Assembly: GCA_965240325.2 (NCBI GenBank)
Contig: OZ251228.1
Span: 434,001 to 498,000, forward strand
Length of the DNA stretch: 64,000 bases
Source of the DNA: Rebecca billardiae RCC1528
Lineage: Eukaryota > Haptophyta
Direction: 5' to 3'
Part shown: positions 31,339 through 43,104 of the stretch, in pieces
How positions within the stretch are numbered: the first letter of the stretch is position 1
Layout of the letters: each line of letters begins with the position of its first letter
Notes under the pieces: model-generated
What the model was told of the DNA's origin: nothing
What the model saw: only the letters and a program-made list of their open reading frames with translations
Database searches by the model: none
Position numbers and translations under genes: made by a program

Positions 31339-32229
31339 TCAGACCGTTTGCAAAAAGTCGAGCCACCCGAAGCGCAGGTCCATGATCCAGAAGGCGGCGG
31401 CCAGGTCCATCCCGGCGTGCACGCCGATGGCCGTGACCACGCCCAGCCGCTCGTCCCGCGCCACGCGGTCGAGCGCCAGCCCGAACACGATCAGGAACGG
31501 CCACGCGCAGAAGACCGAGAACCAGTGCGGCATCAGCGACGACGTGATGAACAGGTGGTACAGCGCGTAGTCGTGCGCGAGGAGCACCTTGGCGAGGGGC
31601 CGGTCGGCGCGCAGCTCGCGATGCAGGAAGGTCCGCCAGAACACCTCCTCCAGCACCGGGTTGACCACGGCGAAGTAGATCGCGAAGAAGACGTACGGCA
31701 GCGGCGGCGCGTGGATGCCAAACAGGTCGATCAGCTCGCGGAGCGTGCCGAGCGGCACGCCGAGGTACTCGCCCGGCGCGGAGCCGGAGCGGCAGCCGAT
31801 GTAGATGGCGACGCCGCCGATCGAGATCGAGAGGAAGCTCCGGCGGCAGTACCCGATTGTCCGGCGTATTTCCTCGGCGCTCGGCAGCAGCGTCGAGATG
31901 TCGACACCAAACGCGAGGCAGAAGCCCAGCATCAGCGTGAGCATGAGCGCGTGGAAGGCGAAGACGGCGGGGATGGCGAGCTTCAGCACGACGCAGAAGT
32001 ACCACATGAGCACCGTCGGCGCGAGCGCGCAGCCGTGCGCCGCGATGGCGCGGAGCCGAGGCTGCGGCTTGGCGTCCTGCTCCACCGGCGAGTCTGACCG
32101 CTGCAGCGTCGGCTGGCGCGCGACCGCGAGCAGCGCGCCGGGCTTGAGCGGCAGCTGGTCGGGCTCGTCGTCGGCGCGCGTATCAGGCACGCGCGGCGTG
32201 TTCGGCGTGCGCTCGACGTTCTGCGCCAT
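31339..32229 (-). CDS. CPBP-family (CAAX/ABI) intramembrane metalloprotease
   Basis: The proposed start is MAQNVERT at 32229 (296 residues); an upstream in-frame ATG at 32346 adds 39 poorly supported residues. After a Pro/Arg-rich N-terminus come about seven hydrophobic segments. The CPBP signature is present: motif 1 EEVFWRTFLHREL (EExxxR), motif 2 AHDYALYHLFI (Fxxx/YxxxH region), motif 3 IGVHAGMD (HxxxD/N), arranged in three membrane helices that hold the catalytic Glu and His residues. Eukaryotic members include CAAX prenyl endopeptidase 2 (RCE1) and plastid CPBP proteins. This one is nearer the prokaryotic/plastid type by motif, but the substrate is unknown. Catalytic residues are intact. 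Confidence 0.8.
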   Translation of the reverse strand: MAQNVERTPNTPRVPDTRADDEPDQLPLKPGALLAVARQPTLQRSDSPVEQDAKPQPRLRAIAAHGCALAPTVLMWYFCVVLKLAIPAVFAFHALMLTLMLGFCLAFGVDISTLLPSAEEIRRTIGYCRRSFLSISIGGVAIYIGCRSGSAPGEYLGVPLGTLRELIDLFGIHAPPLPYVFFAIYFAVVNPVLEEVFWRTFLHRELRADRPLAKVLLAHDYALYHLFITSSLMPHWFSVFCAWPFLIVFGLALDRVARDERLGVVTAIGVHAGMDLAAAFWIMDLRFGWLDFLQTV

Positions 32230-32839
32230 CGCCTCCCGTCTCCCCGAAGCGTCCGTCGCCGCCGCCGACGGCCGGTGGGATGCAGTCGATGCGCGCACCT
32301 CGTTCCGCTGCGAAGGCGCGCGTGCGCAATACTTCGTCACCGACAATCCTACTCATTCGGTAATTATGCCCGCGCGCGAATTATGACCGCATCTGCTTTG
32401 ATCTCCGCCGAGATGACGTCGATGTCGTTGTGGCGGTCCCGGACCGCGATATGAAACCACCTGCCGGTTGGTTGCAGTTCTGAAGTTTTGGCGGCAAACA
32501 GGCAAACGCGCAACACCGAACGGCAGGTCCGGGTGGGTCCGGTCCGGGTTGCCAATTGGCTCGTGGCCAGTCGCAACAAGGAGAACTGACGCGGGTAAAC
32601 CGGTCGGCATCGACGCATAGTCGAAATGCATGCCTAGTACAATAGCTATTGTTTTCAGGCTCTTCTCAGGCAGGTCGAAGTACCACTCTCGAGCAGGCGC
32701 TCCGCGCTCGCGGGCTTTGGCCGTCGCGCTCGAGCCACGGTCGGCGGGGCGTGAACTGTCGTCGGCGCCTGGGCGGAGCAGCGGCTGCGCGACCGTCCGC
32801 GCGCGACGCGCACGCGGCGCACTGGCGCATCCGAGCACG
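32230..32839. other. Divergent intergenic region
   Basis: This interval separates the CPBP gene from the low-complexity gene. An AT-richer block with a near-palindromic CAATAGCTATTG is at 32640-32651. The frame upstream of 32840 is open to 32630 but reads like spacer. Confidence 0.35.
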
Positions 32840-35800
32840 ATGGGCTCACCGCCCGGCGCACCCTCCGGCGCCGGTGCGACGGGCGCGAGCACGGCGGCCG
32901 CGCGCGCGCAGCGGCCTCTTGGCATTGCTGCTTTCTTCGCCGCGCCGGAGGAGAGCAGCCTGGAGCAGCTCGCGATCTCCGACGGCGAGTACGAGGAGTG
33001 GGCGCTCGAGCTTGGTGGTAAGAGCCCGCTGCGGCTGCCGTCGCTCGCGCCCACGCCCAAGCGCCAGCGCGCCGAGTCCACCCTCGCACACGACGCTCGC
33101 GAACCTATGTCAGCCGGCGGCATGCTCAGCGCGCTCGGCAGCGGCAGCTTCGCGCACAGCTCGCCGATGAGCGGGCAGCGCGCGGTGGCGCTGTTCGGCT
33201 CGTCGCCCCTGCGCACTGCTCTCGAGGTGCCCTCCCCCAACCTCAGGTGCCGCGCGCTCGCGCGCGCTCGCGCCGTCGCCCGAGCGTGCGGCCCACGCGC
33301 TGCGGCTGCGGCTGCGGCTGCGGCCACCTCCCAGCGGCTGACACTCCGCCCCGTGGCGGCGCGCGGGTGCTCGCGCGCGCTCATCCGCGCGCGCAGGGCC
33401 TCGCCGCTGCGCCTCTCGCGCGCCAGCCTCGGCCTGAACCCAGCGCCGTCGGCAGAGCCGCCTCAGCTGCCGCCTCAGCAGCTGCGGCCGCCGCAGCCGC
33501 CGCAGCCGCCGCAGCCGCCGCAGCCGTCGCAGCCGCCGCAGCCGCCGCAGCCGCCGCAGCCGCCGCAGCCGTCGCAGCTGCCGCAGCCGCCGCCTGCCGC
33601 GCGGCGTCGTGGTGAGGAGCACAGCCACAGCCAGCAGCCCGCACTGCCGGCGCAAGCAGACCCAGCGCTGCCGCCCCCGGCCAAATCGCGGAGCGGCAAG
33701 CGCCCTCCGTCCTCAAGCCGGTCGCGCGCCAAGCTGAAGGCGAGGCAGCGCGCGCGCGTGACCGCCGCCACGCGGTCCGCCACGGCGCACGCGGCGTCGA
33801 CGGCCGCGTGTGCGCATGCGTCGGCCGCCGATCTGCCACCGCAGCCTGACGGGCGGCCGCAGCCGCCGCGCGCACTGCCGGAGGCTGACGTGTCGCGGGC
33901 GACGCCGACAAAGGCCGGCAGCGTCGGCTGCGGCGTCGGCGTAGGCGGCGCGAGCGACGCACACGCTGCCCTGCTCCCACCTGCCGTGCTCTCCCGCCCC
34001 TCGCGGCAGTGGTTCCCACAGGGCTCGCTGGCGACGGCGCCGCGGCCGCCAGAGCATGACGCGTCGCCGTCGGCGTCGCCGCTCGCGCCGCGCGCCGCGC
34101 CGGCCGCCGAAGGCTGCGCCGAGGCTGTCAAGCGGCGCAGCTCGCTCGGCGAGCGCGCGCGCGCCGCCACGGCCGGGCCCATGGGCGCGCGCAGCCAGCG
34201 GCGCGCGCAAGCCGACGGCAGCGCCGCCGCCGCCGCGCCGGCGCAGGCGGGCGCGCCGTGGGTTGAGAGCGCAGCTGCACTCGCGCCCGAGCGCGCTCTG
34301 CCCGCACCCCTCCCGACAGACGCGCAAGCCGAGCCCTCGGCAGCGCCGGCGCCCAAGGCGGCCCGTGTGACGAAGCGCGGCGCGCGCGCGGCGGGCGGCG
34401 CGCGCGCTGGCGCGGCCGCCGACGCGTTCCTGCCGCCGTGCACCCCGCCCCGCTCGCCGCTCTTCGGCTGCGGAGGCTACAGTTACAGTTACAGTTACAG
34501 CGGGGACGCCGGCGCGACCGACGCGAGCTATGCCGCCACAACCGCCGCCGCCGCCGCCGCGGCGCTCCCGGTCGACCCGGCCGCGCCGCCGCTGCTGCCA
34601 TCCAGCCCGCTCGGTCCCATCGGCCTGACCTCGCTGCTCGAGGCGGGGCCGCACGAGTTCGGCCTGCTCGACCTTCTCCTCTCCGTCGACGATGGCGTCG
34701 TGTCGGGCGCGGCGCGGCCGGCACTCGGCCACGAGCCGAGCGCCGCGCGCGCGGCCGAGCCAGCGGCTGGCGCAGCCGCGCCGGGCGCCGCCGCGTCCGG
34801 GCTGTTGCCGAGCGCGCAGCCGGACGTGCGGCAGCTGGAGGAGCGGCTGCGCGCGTGCTTGGGCGCAGGCGCGGGCGTTGCGCCCGCCCGCGCCGCCGGC
34901 AGCGGAGGCGGAGGCGCGGGCGGAGGCGGCGGCGGTGCCGGCGGAGGCATGTGGGCAGGAGAGCCGCTCCCAGGCTTGGTGCCGCACACCCCGCCGCCGA
35001 GGCCCGCGTCCGCCTCCGCCGCGCTGGCCGCGGCGCTCAACCTCTCTCCGTACTCGTACTGCCCGCCGCCTGCGCCGGGCGCCACGCCGGGTGCAGCGCC
35101 GGGCGCGGGCGGTGCGCTGGCTCGGGCGGCGCAGGCCTCGATCTCGCCTCTGAGACTTGAGCAGTGCGCGGCCGCGCGGCCGGCGGCGCACGCGCGCATC
35201 GCGGCTGGTGAGCGCGGGGCGCACACGCCGCTCCCGCCGCCGGCCGGTGCGGCGCCGGCCTCGCCGTGCGCGCACGCCCTCGCACACAGCGCCGCGCCGC
35301 TGCCCGCGCCGTGCGCGGCCCCGACGCTGCCTCCGCCGTGCGCGCACGCGGGCGCTGCAGCGGCCCGCTCGGCCGCACACCCAGAGACGCCGGATGCGTG
35401 CGGCCGTTACGCAGACGGTTACGCCGACGATCACGCAGACCGTTACACCGGCAGCTATGCGGGCTGCTGCTCCACGCCCGTGGCGAAGGCGGCAGCCGGC
35501 GGCAGCGCGCCGCTGCCGCCTCCACTCGGCGCCGCGCTCACGTCGCCGAGCGCGCCGGCCGCGACGCCGCGGCCGGCGCCGCAGCCGCGGCAGCAGCCGC
35601 CGCCGAGCACGCCGGTGTCACTGCTGGCAGCATGGCTGCCGTCGGGCCCGGCACAGCTGCGCGCGCCGAGCGGCGGCGGCAGCCTGCTGAGCCCTGCAGC
35701 GGAGGGCTGGCAGAGGCAGCCAGGCGCAGCGTGCTGCTGCGCCGCTCTGGACACGCCCAGCGCGGCGGACGGAGGAGCAAAGGCCGCGCTGCCGCCGCCT

Positions 35801-37084
35801 GCGACCAAGAGCGCCAACTCGGGCGGAGGGCGCGCTGCGGGCGGTGGCGGGGCGAGTCGGCGCGACGTGGACGCCGAGGCTGCTGGGCGCCGAGCGGGTG
35901 GCGACGACGCGAGCGGCGAAGCGTGCCCGCCGCCGCCCGGCGCGGGCGGCGACGGCCGCGCGCCGCGCCGCGCTGCGGCCGCGGCCCAGGCGGCGGCCGC
36001 GGCGGGTGGCACCCTTGCCACGCCGTGCGCTCACGCGTCCAAGGCTGCGGCCGCGGCGCTGTCCCCGCCGTGCGCGGCGAGCGCGCACGATGCGCACGAG
36101 CGCGCGCGCATCTCCTTCATCACGCTGCCGTCCGCGTGGGTTCGGCGCGACGGTGCGCGCGCGCCAAGTCTGCGCGCCTCGCGCAATCTCGCGCGATCTC
36201 GCGCGGTCTCCTGCGCCAAGGCGCGGTGTGCGCGCGCGCTGGGAACCCCGCGCACGCGCGCAGTCGCTCACGCGCGCACCGCCGCGCTCGCTCGCTCCTT
36301 GCCTCCGCGCCCGTCCATTTTCTTCCCCTCCGTGCGCGCAGCCGCGCACGCGCGCGCCCAGGCGGCCATTCGCTTCTCAGTGCTCGTGGGCGGCTCGAGC
36401 GCGCAGCCACTGGGCGCGCCGGGCGTTGGCGCGACACTCGGCAGCTTGAACGCGCAGATGGGCGCGCTGCGCGGCGCGCGCGCACGGGAGTACGCGGCGG
36501 CCGACGGCGCACTCGGCACGGCGGGTGTGAAGGACGAGCCTTCGCAGGCCGATCAGCATGGCTGCCAGCAGCATGGCTGCCCCGCGGGCGGCTGCACGGC
36601 TCCGCGGTGCGCAGGCGGCGCCGGCGGCGCGGGCGGCGCGGGTGGCGCGTCTGCGTGCGGCACGGAAGGCGGCGCGCTGCCGGGCGTCAATGCCGAGCCC
36701 GTGCCGAGCGGCGGCGCGGCGCCCGAGGATCCGGCGCACGACGCAGCTGGCGGCGAAGCGAGCGTGGCGCACAAACACGCCTCGGTCACTCAGGGCGGCC
36801 CGGCCGCGTCGGCGCGCGGCGTGTGGCGCGCGCAAGCGCCTCTGAAGCGGCTGCGGCCGATGCCGACGCTGCCGCCGCCGCCGCCGCCGCTGTGCCAGCA
36901 CGGCGCGCCGCCGACGGCGCGCGTCGAGCCCGGCACCAACTGCCACCCCCTCGCGGCACACCACGCCGCGCCGCAGCCCTCGGCGTGCGACGCTTTCCTG
37001 GCGCCGCGCGAGGAGGCCTTGACGCCGCCACCGCCGTCATGGGCACCAGCAGCGCCGGCGCGAGCGTCGCATCCTCCCTCGCTG

Positions 37085-37115
<31 letters not shown>

Positions 37116-38544
37116 CGCGCGGCGGCGGGGCGGACGGCGCGTGCGCGGCGGCCGTCAGCCTCGCGTCCATCCTCGCGCCCTCGCCGCTGCCCGGCGCCGA
37201 GCAGCTCCAGACGTGCGCGGGGTGCTGTGTCGCGCGCTTCGTCTCGGGCCACGGCCCGCTGTGCGCCTCCTTCGGCGACGGCCGCGCCTCGCCCGTCAGC
37301 CCGTTGCAGCTCGAGAAGCAGCAGCCACCGGCGGGCGCGCGCCGCGCCGCGCTGGAGGCGGAGGCCGCGCGGCGCGGCGCGGAGTGCGCGGCGGGCAGCG
37401 CCGCGGCGCACGGCTTCGGTGCGTGCGATGCCGGCCGTGCAGTGCGCGGCGTTCGCGCGCGGCGCAGCACGCGGGGCCCTGCGCGCCGCGCGGGCAGGGC
37501 AGGCCCCATGCACTTCCAATCGCGCCGGCGCGCGCCGCGCTGACGCGCCGCCCCCTCGTGTCTCTCGCGTGCGCGTGCGTGTGCGCGCCGTCCGCTCGCG
37601 CAGGCACGGGCATTTTGGGCGTGCCCGCCGCCGCCGCCGCGGCGATGCGGAAGACGCGGCTGGGCCGCGCGCGCCGCGCCGCGCCGGCCGCGCGCACGCT
37701 CCACTTCCGCCTTGCCAACGGCCAGCTCACGCAGCTGGGCGGCGCGTCAGCCGATCCTGCCCGCAGCCCGGGGCTGGCTGTCGCCCATTTCGGCGGGGCG
37801 CCGCGCTGCGCGACCGCGCCGCCGCCGCCGCCGCCGCCGCCGCCAGCCTCGCACGGCCGGCCCGCGCAGCCGAGCACCGCCGCGCCCGCCGCGTCGCAGC
37901 GTGCGCACCGCAGCACCTCGTCGTCCGAGGTCAAGCAAGCCCGCCTCGCGCCCAGCTCAGTGGCAGTCCCTGACATGAAAGGCGGCGCAGGTGCGCCCAG
38001 CCGGGCTGATCCCCTGAGCCATGGCGCACACCACGACGCGCCGGCCGCGCCCGCGCGCGGCACGCCGGCCCCAAGCGGCGGGGCGTGCCTGCCGACGCAC
38101 GCGGCTGCCGAGCGCGGCGCCGCGTGGCGAGGGCTGTCCACTCGGCAGCCGCCCCCCGAGCCTGCTCGCTCACCTCCGCTGCCGAGTGACGCCGCGCTCG
38201 GCGCAGCAGCCGCAGCCGGCCGCGCCCGCGCCGAGCACGCGATGGCGGCGGCGGTGGATGCCACCCGCCATCCGCCCCAGCAGCAGCAGCAGCAGCGCGC
38301 CGCCCCGTGCGCACCACCGGGCAGCGGCTGCGCGCACGCGCAGCAGGGCCCGCCCGCCGACAGCTCGGAAGCGGCGCCCAACCCAGCCCCCGCCGCAACG
38401 GCCGCGGCTGCGGCACGGAGCATCCCGCTCCTGGCCCCAGTCGAGTCCTTGCCCGCGTCCGCCACGCTCCGTGTGCGCGTGGTCAAGGAGCCGCAGTGGC
38501 GCCTGCCGCCCTCACACGCCCGCTTCGGCCTGCCGCCGTCGTGA
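32840..38544 (+). CDS. Very large Ala/Pro/Ser-rich low-complexity protein (3 exons)
   Basis: Proposed exons are 32840-36152, 36342-37418 and 37604-38544, giving 1,776 residues. Intron 1 (36153-36341, 189 bp) has a GTGCGCGCGC donor, a CCATTTTCTTCCCCTCC tract and GCGCAG acceptor. Its length is a multiple of three, so the genomic frame stays open through it. Intron 2 (37419-37603) has GTGCGTGCGA and GCGCAG in phase 1. Features include an acidic segment (SLEQLAISDGEYEEWALEL) followed by a KRQR basic patch, a Pro-Gln repeat at 33480-33595, Tyr-Ser pairs (34480-34500), Gly and Pro runs, and a C-terminal KTRLGRARR...LHFRLANGQL motif and RVRVVKEPQWRL. No known domain was recognised. A nuclear regulatory role is only a guess. 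The start at 32840 rather than 32630 is a judgement. Confidence 0.55.
33480..33597. repeat. CAGCCGCCG-type repeat encoding Pro-Gln
   Basis: An array of CAGCCGCCG and CAGCCGTCG units giving (Gln-Pro-Pro)n in the coding frame, in two slightly different blocks. Confidence 0.9.
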
Positions 38545-38582
38545 GCGCCAGCACCACGGCCGAGCCCGTCAGCGGCGGCTGC

Positions 38583-38790
38583 GAGAGCCAACGCCGTCGT
38601 GGCGATCCCGCCGCCGCGCGTCGTCTTGGCGCGCCGCGGCAGCACCGTAGCAGCTACCTACCGCCGCGCAGCACCAACTACCCAGAGGCTTATTTATTCA
38701 TCTTCATTGATCGTCGGCGTCATGGCATATCATTTCGCCATCGCCCATAATATCATATATCATCGGCATCGTCGATCAGCACCGACGACT
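38583..38790 (+). repeat. Dispersed 3'-flank repeat, copy A
   Basis: It starts GAGAGCCAACGCCGTCGTGG about 39 bp after the stop of the low-complexity gene. It contains CGTCTTGGCGCGCCGCGG, GGCTTATTTATTCAT, CGTCGGCGTCAT and CATCGGCATCGTCGATCA. The same words in the same order occur at 49346-49540 after the RTX-like gene. Confidence 0.75.
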
Positions 38791-40591
38791 TATTTCGTAA
38801 TCCGCATTCATTCACCCGACGAATAATGAATAATATATCATGCCTCGATCATTCATGATGATCATCTTCCGTATTCTTCGTCGCAGACGCAATACATTGT
38901 AGTCATATATCGCAATATGACCGCGTTCCGCGGTCCTTTTCCGTAGAACGAACGTAGTTCGGGGCCCGCGGTGGCGGTGCACCCTCCGTCGCAGTCGTTC
39001 CGTACACGTGTAACTAGACTCCATCCAGCGGCGCGCCGCCCCAGCGCCGCGCCGCCGCCGGCGTGCGCCGAGTGTGGATGTCGGTCGTCGGCCGAGCTGC
39101 CCTCATCACAGACGGCCCTTACCTGACCCCCTGCGCGTGCTCGACGGCCGACAGGCGGATGCGACTCGGCGTGATCGACGCACGAGCGCGACTGTTGCAC
39201 GCCAGGCCACCGGCGGAGCTGACTGACAGCCAGGGAGCCGGACGGCGCGGGACCGCGCGGATTCGACCGTTCGTTCGGGCCTGCCGCTGACCGTCGTCGC
39301 CGCGACGCCAGCAGCGCAGGAGTAGATGATCTGCAGGTCAGTAGGGTTCGACCTGCGCGCCTGCGCGACGGCCGACAGGCGGGCGCGAGGCGTGAGCGAC
39401 GCATGAGCGCGACTCTACGTGCACACCAGGCACCACGCGGCCGAGCTGACTGACCGCGAGCCAGGGAGCACGGTGCGAGCAGCCATGCAGCACCGGTGCT
39501 TGCGCGCGCCGCGCGTGCACGGGGTGACACACCTCGGTCAGGCTCGGCACGCGTCGCAGAGGCACGGCCAGCTCTGGGCACGCCAGGCGCCCAGGCCACG
39601 CGGAGCTGACAGCCACGGGGAGCCGACGGCGCGCGGGGCCGCGGCCAGTTCCGAGTTCGACTTGCGCCTGCTCTGAAGAAGAGTTCTGGGAGACCCTGGC
39701 GGAGAGGCATGGCAAGGGGGGCGTGTGGTGAAGTCGGAGACTCAGAGATCGATCAGTCCGGCATCATGCGCCGCTGCCCCCGAGCTTGCGAGAGCCCGAA
39801 CACAGGGCGGCGGCTGCGGCGGCGGCGGCGCGGCCGCGCGCCGGCCGGCCGCGCAGGCATCGACAGGGCGCGGCAGGGGCGTGCGGAGTGACTAGTGAGC
39901 GGGCACGAACGCGATGTCGACGGCCGTCGGGACCCGCCGCAGACGCGCGCTCCAGGCGCCACTCGGCACTTGCCACGCGCACCTGCCCATCGAGCGCCCC
40001 CTTGGAGGCTTGGACCAAGAGTCGTCGCGGCTCGCTCGCCACCCCGAAGGAACCTGCGCGTCACGTGCTTGCGACGGCGGCAGGTTTTGAGCTCGCCAGC
40101 TCGGTAAGTCAGTGACTATGGAATGGGCTGGCAACGAATAGCTGCGCGGGTATTTTCAATAAGGCTTGCGGGTTTTAGACTCTAGATACCAACCGCCGCG
40201 AAGCCAAGTTCATATTCATCAAGGTCGGAGGCAAACTATCACACATGAACGAGAGTCTACCCACAAAATCGCGCTCGTAACGAACCGTTACACTAATGTC
40301 ACGTCCAGCTGACGTCCAGATCGCACTTTACTTAAGGGAATCAGCTGGGCGCGCTTATTTTCGGCCTAATAGACCTCTCTATGCGATCTCAAAAACTCGA
40401 AACTCGGTCTCCGCCAGCCCTAAAAATCGCCCCCCGTCCCTTTTTTCTTGATCAAAGATCTTTTTGAAACGTGGTTCGGGCCCGCTGGTGGCGGGCTCCA
40501 CGCTGCGCGCTCCGCCCTGCACCGCGGGCCATAATATGATCGGCTACGCCGATCTTCGGGTAGTGAACAACGAAGTTGAGGGCGCACGGCC
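38791..40591. other. Gene-poor region
   Basis: It includes an AT-richer zone (38820-38930), a degenerate threefold repeat (39128-39680) and a lower-GC zone from 40140 with pyrimidine-rich CCCTTTTTTCTTG near 40437. Open frames are overlapping and featureless. No gene is called. Confidence 0.4.
39128..39680. repeat. Degenerate tandem repeat, ~3 units of ~200 bp
   Basis: Units begin near 39128, 39345 and 39540. They share CGACGGCCGACAGGCGG (first two), then an ACGCCAGGC-like word, GCGGAGCTGAC, CCAGGGAGC and a terminal TTCGACC/TTCGACT. Unit identity is moderate. Confidence 0.55.
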
Positions 40592-41640
40592 CTAGTGGCT
40601 AGTCACCATCACGCAGCTAGTGAGCTTGTGAATGTGAGCAGCAGCCGCGGCTTGTGACGACACGGTCGGACGGTCGGACGGTGCCGGTGCGGCGGGGGCA
40701 GCGGCGGCGCGACGGCGTCGGCGGTGGCGCGCTCGTACAGCGTCTGCAGCACGTGCGCAGCGTGACTGCGTGTGCAGCAGCGCGCCGCTCAGCTCCCGCC
40801 GCTCCACGCCGCCGCAGCGGCGCGCGCGGCGCGCGCCCGCCTCGGCCGCGGCCGCGCCCGCCACCATCCGTCGCGCCGCCGCCAGCTGCTGCGCCGTCGG
40901 TGACGGCGGCGGGTCGAGTGCAGAGAGGAGGTGGATGAGCCAGTGCAGCTCGGACTGCGTGACGTCCACGTCCACCACCGCGTCCTCCTTCGCCACCGCC
41001 ATCTCCTCCGCCCGCCCCGCCCCCCAGCGGCGGTCCCACCACTTAGTCGGGCGGCGACCGCGGCCCGGCGCACGCCGCCGTGACGCCGCGGGCGCCCGGC
41101 GAGCGCTCGGATGACGAACCGGCTGGGCGGCAGCGTGGGCGGCGAGGCGACGCGCTCTCCGCCGCTGACGGAGGAGTTGACGGAGGTCGTGCGCGCGAGG
41201 TCGGCGGCGGTGTGCGCGGCGGCGCTGGGCGAGTGCGCCAGCCTCTCGGGCAGCACATGCGCCACATGCCCCGCCGCGCGCCCGCCGCCGCCCAGGCTCC
41301 CGCGCTCGGCCGCGCGCCGCGCCGCCGCGCTGTCCGGATGGCGCACCTCCCTCGACTGCGCCGCCACCATCGCCCTCGCTCCCTGCAGTCGCCGCCCCCG
41401 CCGCCTGCCGTGACGCGCTCGCCGCGCGCCGTTCAGGCGGCACTCGAGGGCCGCGGCGGCGTCGGCTGAGAGCCGGCGGCGGTGACGCGCGGGCGGCCGC
41501 CGCTGGCGAGGGTGAGGACGGACATGCCGTTCGGCGCGCCTCCCTCGTCCGTGCCGCCACCACCGCCCTCGCTCCCTTCAGCCGCCGCCCCCGACGCCTC
41601 CGCCTGGCCGCTACAAAGGCCGCCGCATCGCACCGGGACT
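40592..41640 (-). CDS. Hypothetical gene, probably multi-exon
   Basis: Three minus-strand frames carry protein-like stretches in order: 41633-41433 with APNGMSVLTLASGGRPRVTA; 41370 to about 41110 with TTSVNSSVSGGERVASP and SRFVIRALAG; and about 41020 to 40592 with EEMAVAKEDAVVDVDVTQSE and LHWLIHLLSALDPP. Frame switches imply introns, or decay, that I could not place with confidence. No family was recognised. The Ser/Gly-rich composition with a helical C-terminal part gives no function. It could also be a pseudogene, and coding on the plus strand is not excluded. Confidence 0.25.
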
Positions 41641-41731
41641 CGCGCCGACGTGCGGGCGGCGGTTGGATCCGCCGATCGTGACTGTTCGCGACCAGAGATA
41701 CCAGAAGTGACGGTTCGTTAACTCGTACCAT

Positions 41732-42280
41732 AAAACTTTACTACAAGAGGCAGAATCAAAGCCGATCGCTGCCCTTTCAAGTTGTCCAGGACACACTCGT
41801 TTTCAGAGAGCTGTTAATCCTCGCAGATAGAGATGTCGAATCCCACCCGCATTGTAATACGTTGATACTGAAACGTTGTTTTTGAAGTGTGGTTCTCTTC
41901 AGAGGAGAAGGATAATAGGAGACGATACTTTACTCTTTGAATTGGAAACAGCAAACCAAAAGTGTATATCAGCAGGAGAATCACGAACGGCCCACCATCA
42001 CGAACGGCCCACCAGTTCTCTTAAGAGAAGAGGGATGCGTCTAATCTAAAACGCTGTTTTTCAGAAGCGCGTGAATCAAAGCTGACGACCCAACCTATCG
42101 TTTCTATGGTTGGCGAGCTGTTTCAGGCTCTTACAATTCAGGCATCTTACTATGACGGAATGTTCTAACACACGGCTGGTGTTATGTGCTATTCCACCCT
42201 GCATTCCCCTAAGTGTTACTATCGTTAAAATTAAGGGGCAGTACAAACGACGCAATCATTGCGGCAGCGATATCCACTCA
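41732..42280. other. Low-GC spacer
   Basis: About 550 bp of unusually AT-rich sequence for this window, with a perfect 17 bp tandem duplication (TCACGAACGGCCCACCA at 41981-41997 and 41998-42014) and AAGAGAAGAG-type purine stretches. No gene was recognised. Confidence 0.45.
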
Positions 42281-43104
42281 TACGCGGTGGCCACCTACCG
42301 AAAAATCCCCAAAATCCTGCGCGCATCCTCTTTTTGATTTTGCGGAGCACGTGCGCCGCCCCCCCCGGCTTTCGCTCACGCTCAGACCTTTCGGGGGGGC
42401 CGTGCGCCATAATAAACTGTGCCCTGGCGGGCGGGGGGGTCGGCGGGCCGTGCCAGTGCTGTCGCAATGTTTCCTCTCTACTGCGGGTTCGCGTCTTTCC
42501 ACATTCGCTCGTGGCCGTGGGCGACGGACAGTCCGAGGACCAGTGACACCTGAAGTTCTCCGGCCCGACGTGACGCACACGTCTGTGCGCATCAGCAAGG
42601 CCCGCACCCACGAGGGAATGTGCAGCACGCGGGGCGGGGCGGGTAGCCCGTTGCTCCGCGCGAGCGCGGGTACGCGCTGTATGTGCCGCATCTCGACCGC
42701 GATGGCGTAATCGAGCGCCTCGCCGCCGACGAAGCCGCCAGAGTAGATCGTGTGCATGTCCTCCTGCCGCCAGCCGAGAGCGGTCGTTGCGAGGATGCTT
42801 GCCGATGTCCGCTCCGGGCATGATGGGCTCGGCGCAGGTCGCGTTGACGTCGTACACGGCCGCCACGCTGAGCACGAGCGCGTTGACGTTCACGCGGTCG
42901 TCGCTCTTCGCCTTTTCGACAGGTCTGGCGCCCGCGTGTTTGGCGGCACGAGGAGCTGTTGGTTGTGCGCGCGCGCGCGCACAGCGACAGCGTGTGCCAC
43001 TCGCGATCGAGATTGGGCACGAGCTGCTCACGCAGGCACACGAATCGCAGCGCATCCGTCACCGGCGTGACGACGTCCGCCTCGTCCCGCAGCGCCTGCG
43101 CCAT
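42280..43104 (-). pseudogene. Protein-like sequence split over several frames
   Basis: Read on the minus strand: 43104 to about 42960 gives MAQALRDEADVVTPVTDALR with CLREQLVPNLDREWHTLSL. About 42920-42790 in another frame gives SDDRVNVNALVLSVAAVYDV and ATCAEPIMPGADIGKHP. About 42760-42540 in a third frame gives MHTIYSGGFVGGEALDYAIA and VLHIPSWVRALLMRTDVCV. These segments look like real protein and are colinear. They fit either small exons or a frame-damaged gene. No family was recognised. GC-rich gaps lack clear GTGCG...CAG pairs, which favours decay. Confidence 0.35.

Noticed and set aside
33480-33597. Direct repeat array considered as a CRISPR
   Set aside because: It is a codon-phased (Gln-Pro-Pro) tract without spacers inside a coding exon; no CRISPR array exists in the window.
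35266-37600. Plus-strand frame from 35266 as an independent gene
   Set aside because: Only its part after 37604 is protein-like, and it joins the upstream frame through a phase-matched intron; the earlier part is a shadow.
40592-41731. Whole 379-codon minus-strand frame as one single-exon gene
   Set aside because: Its first two thirds are Arg/Ala noise while neighbouring frames carry the protein-like parts, so only a tentative multi-exon gene is listed.
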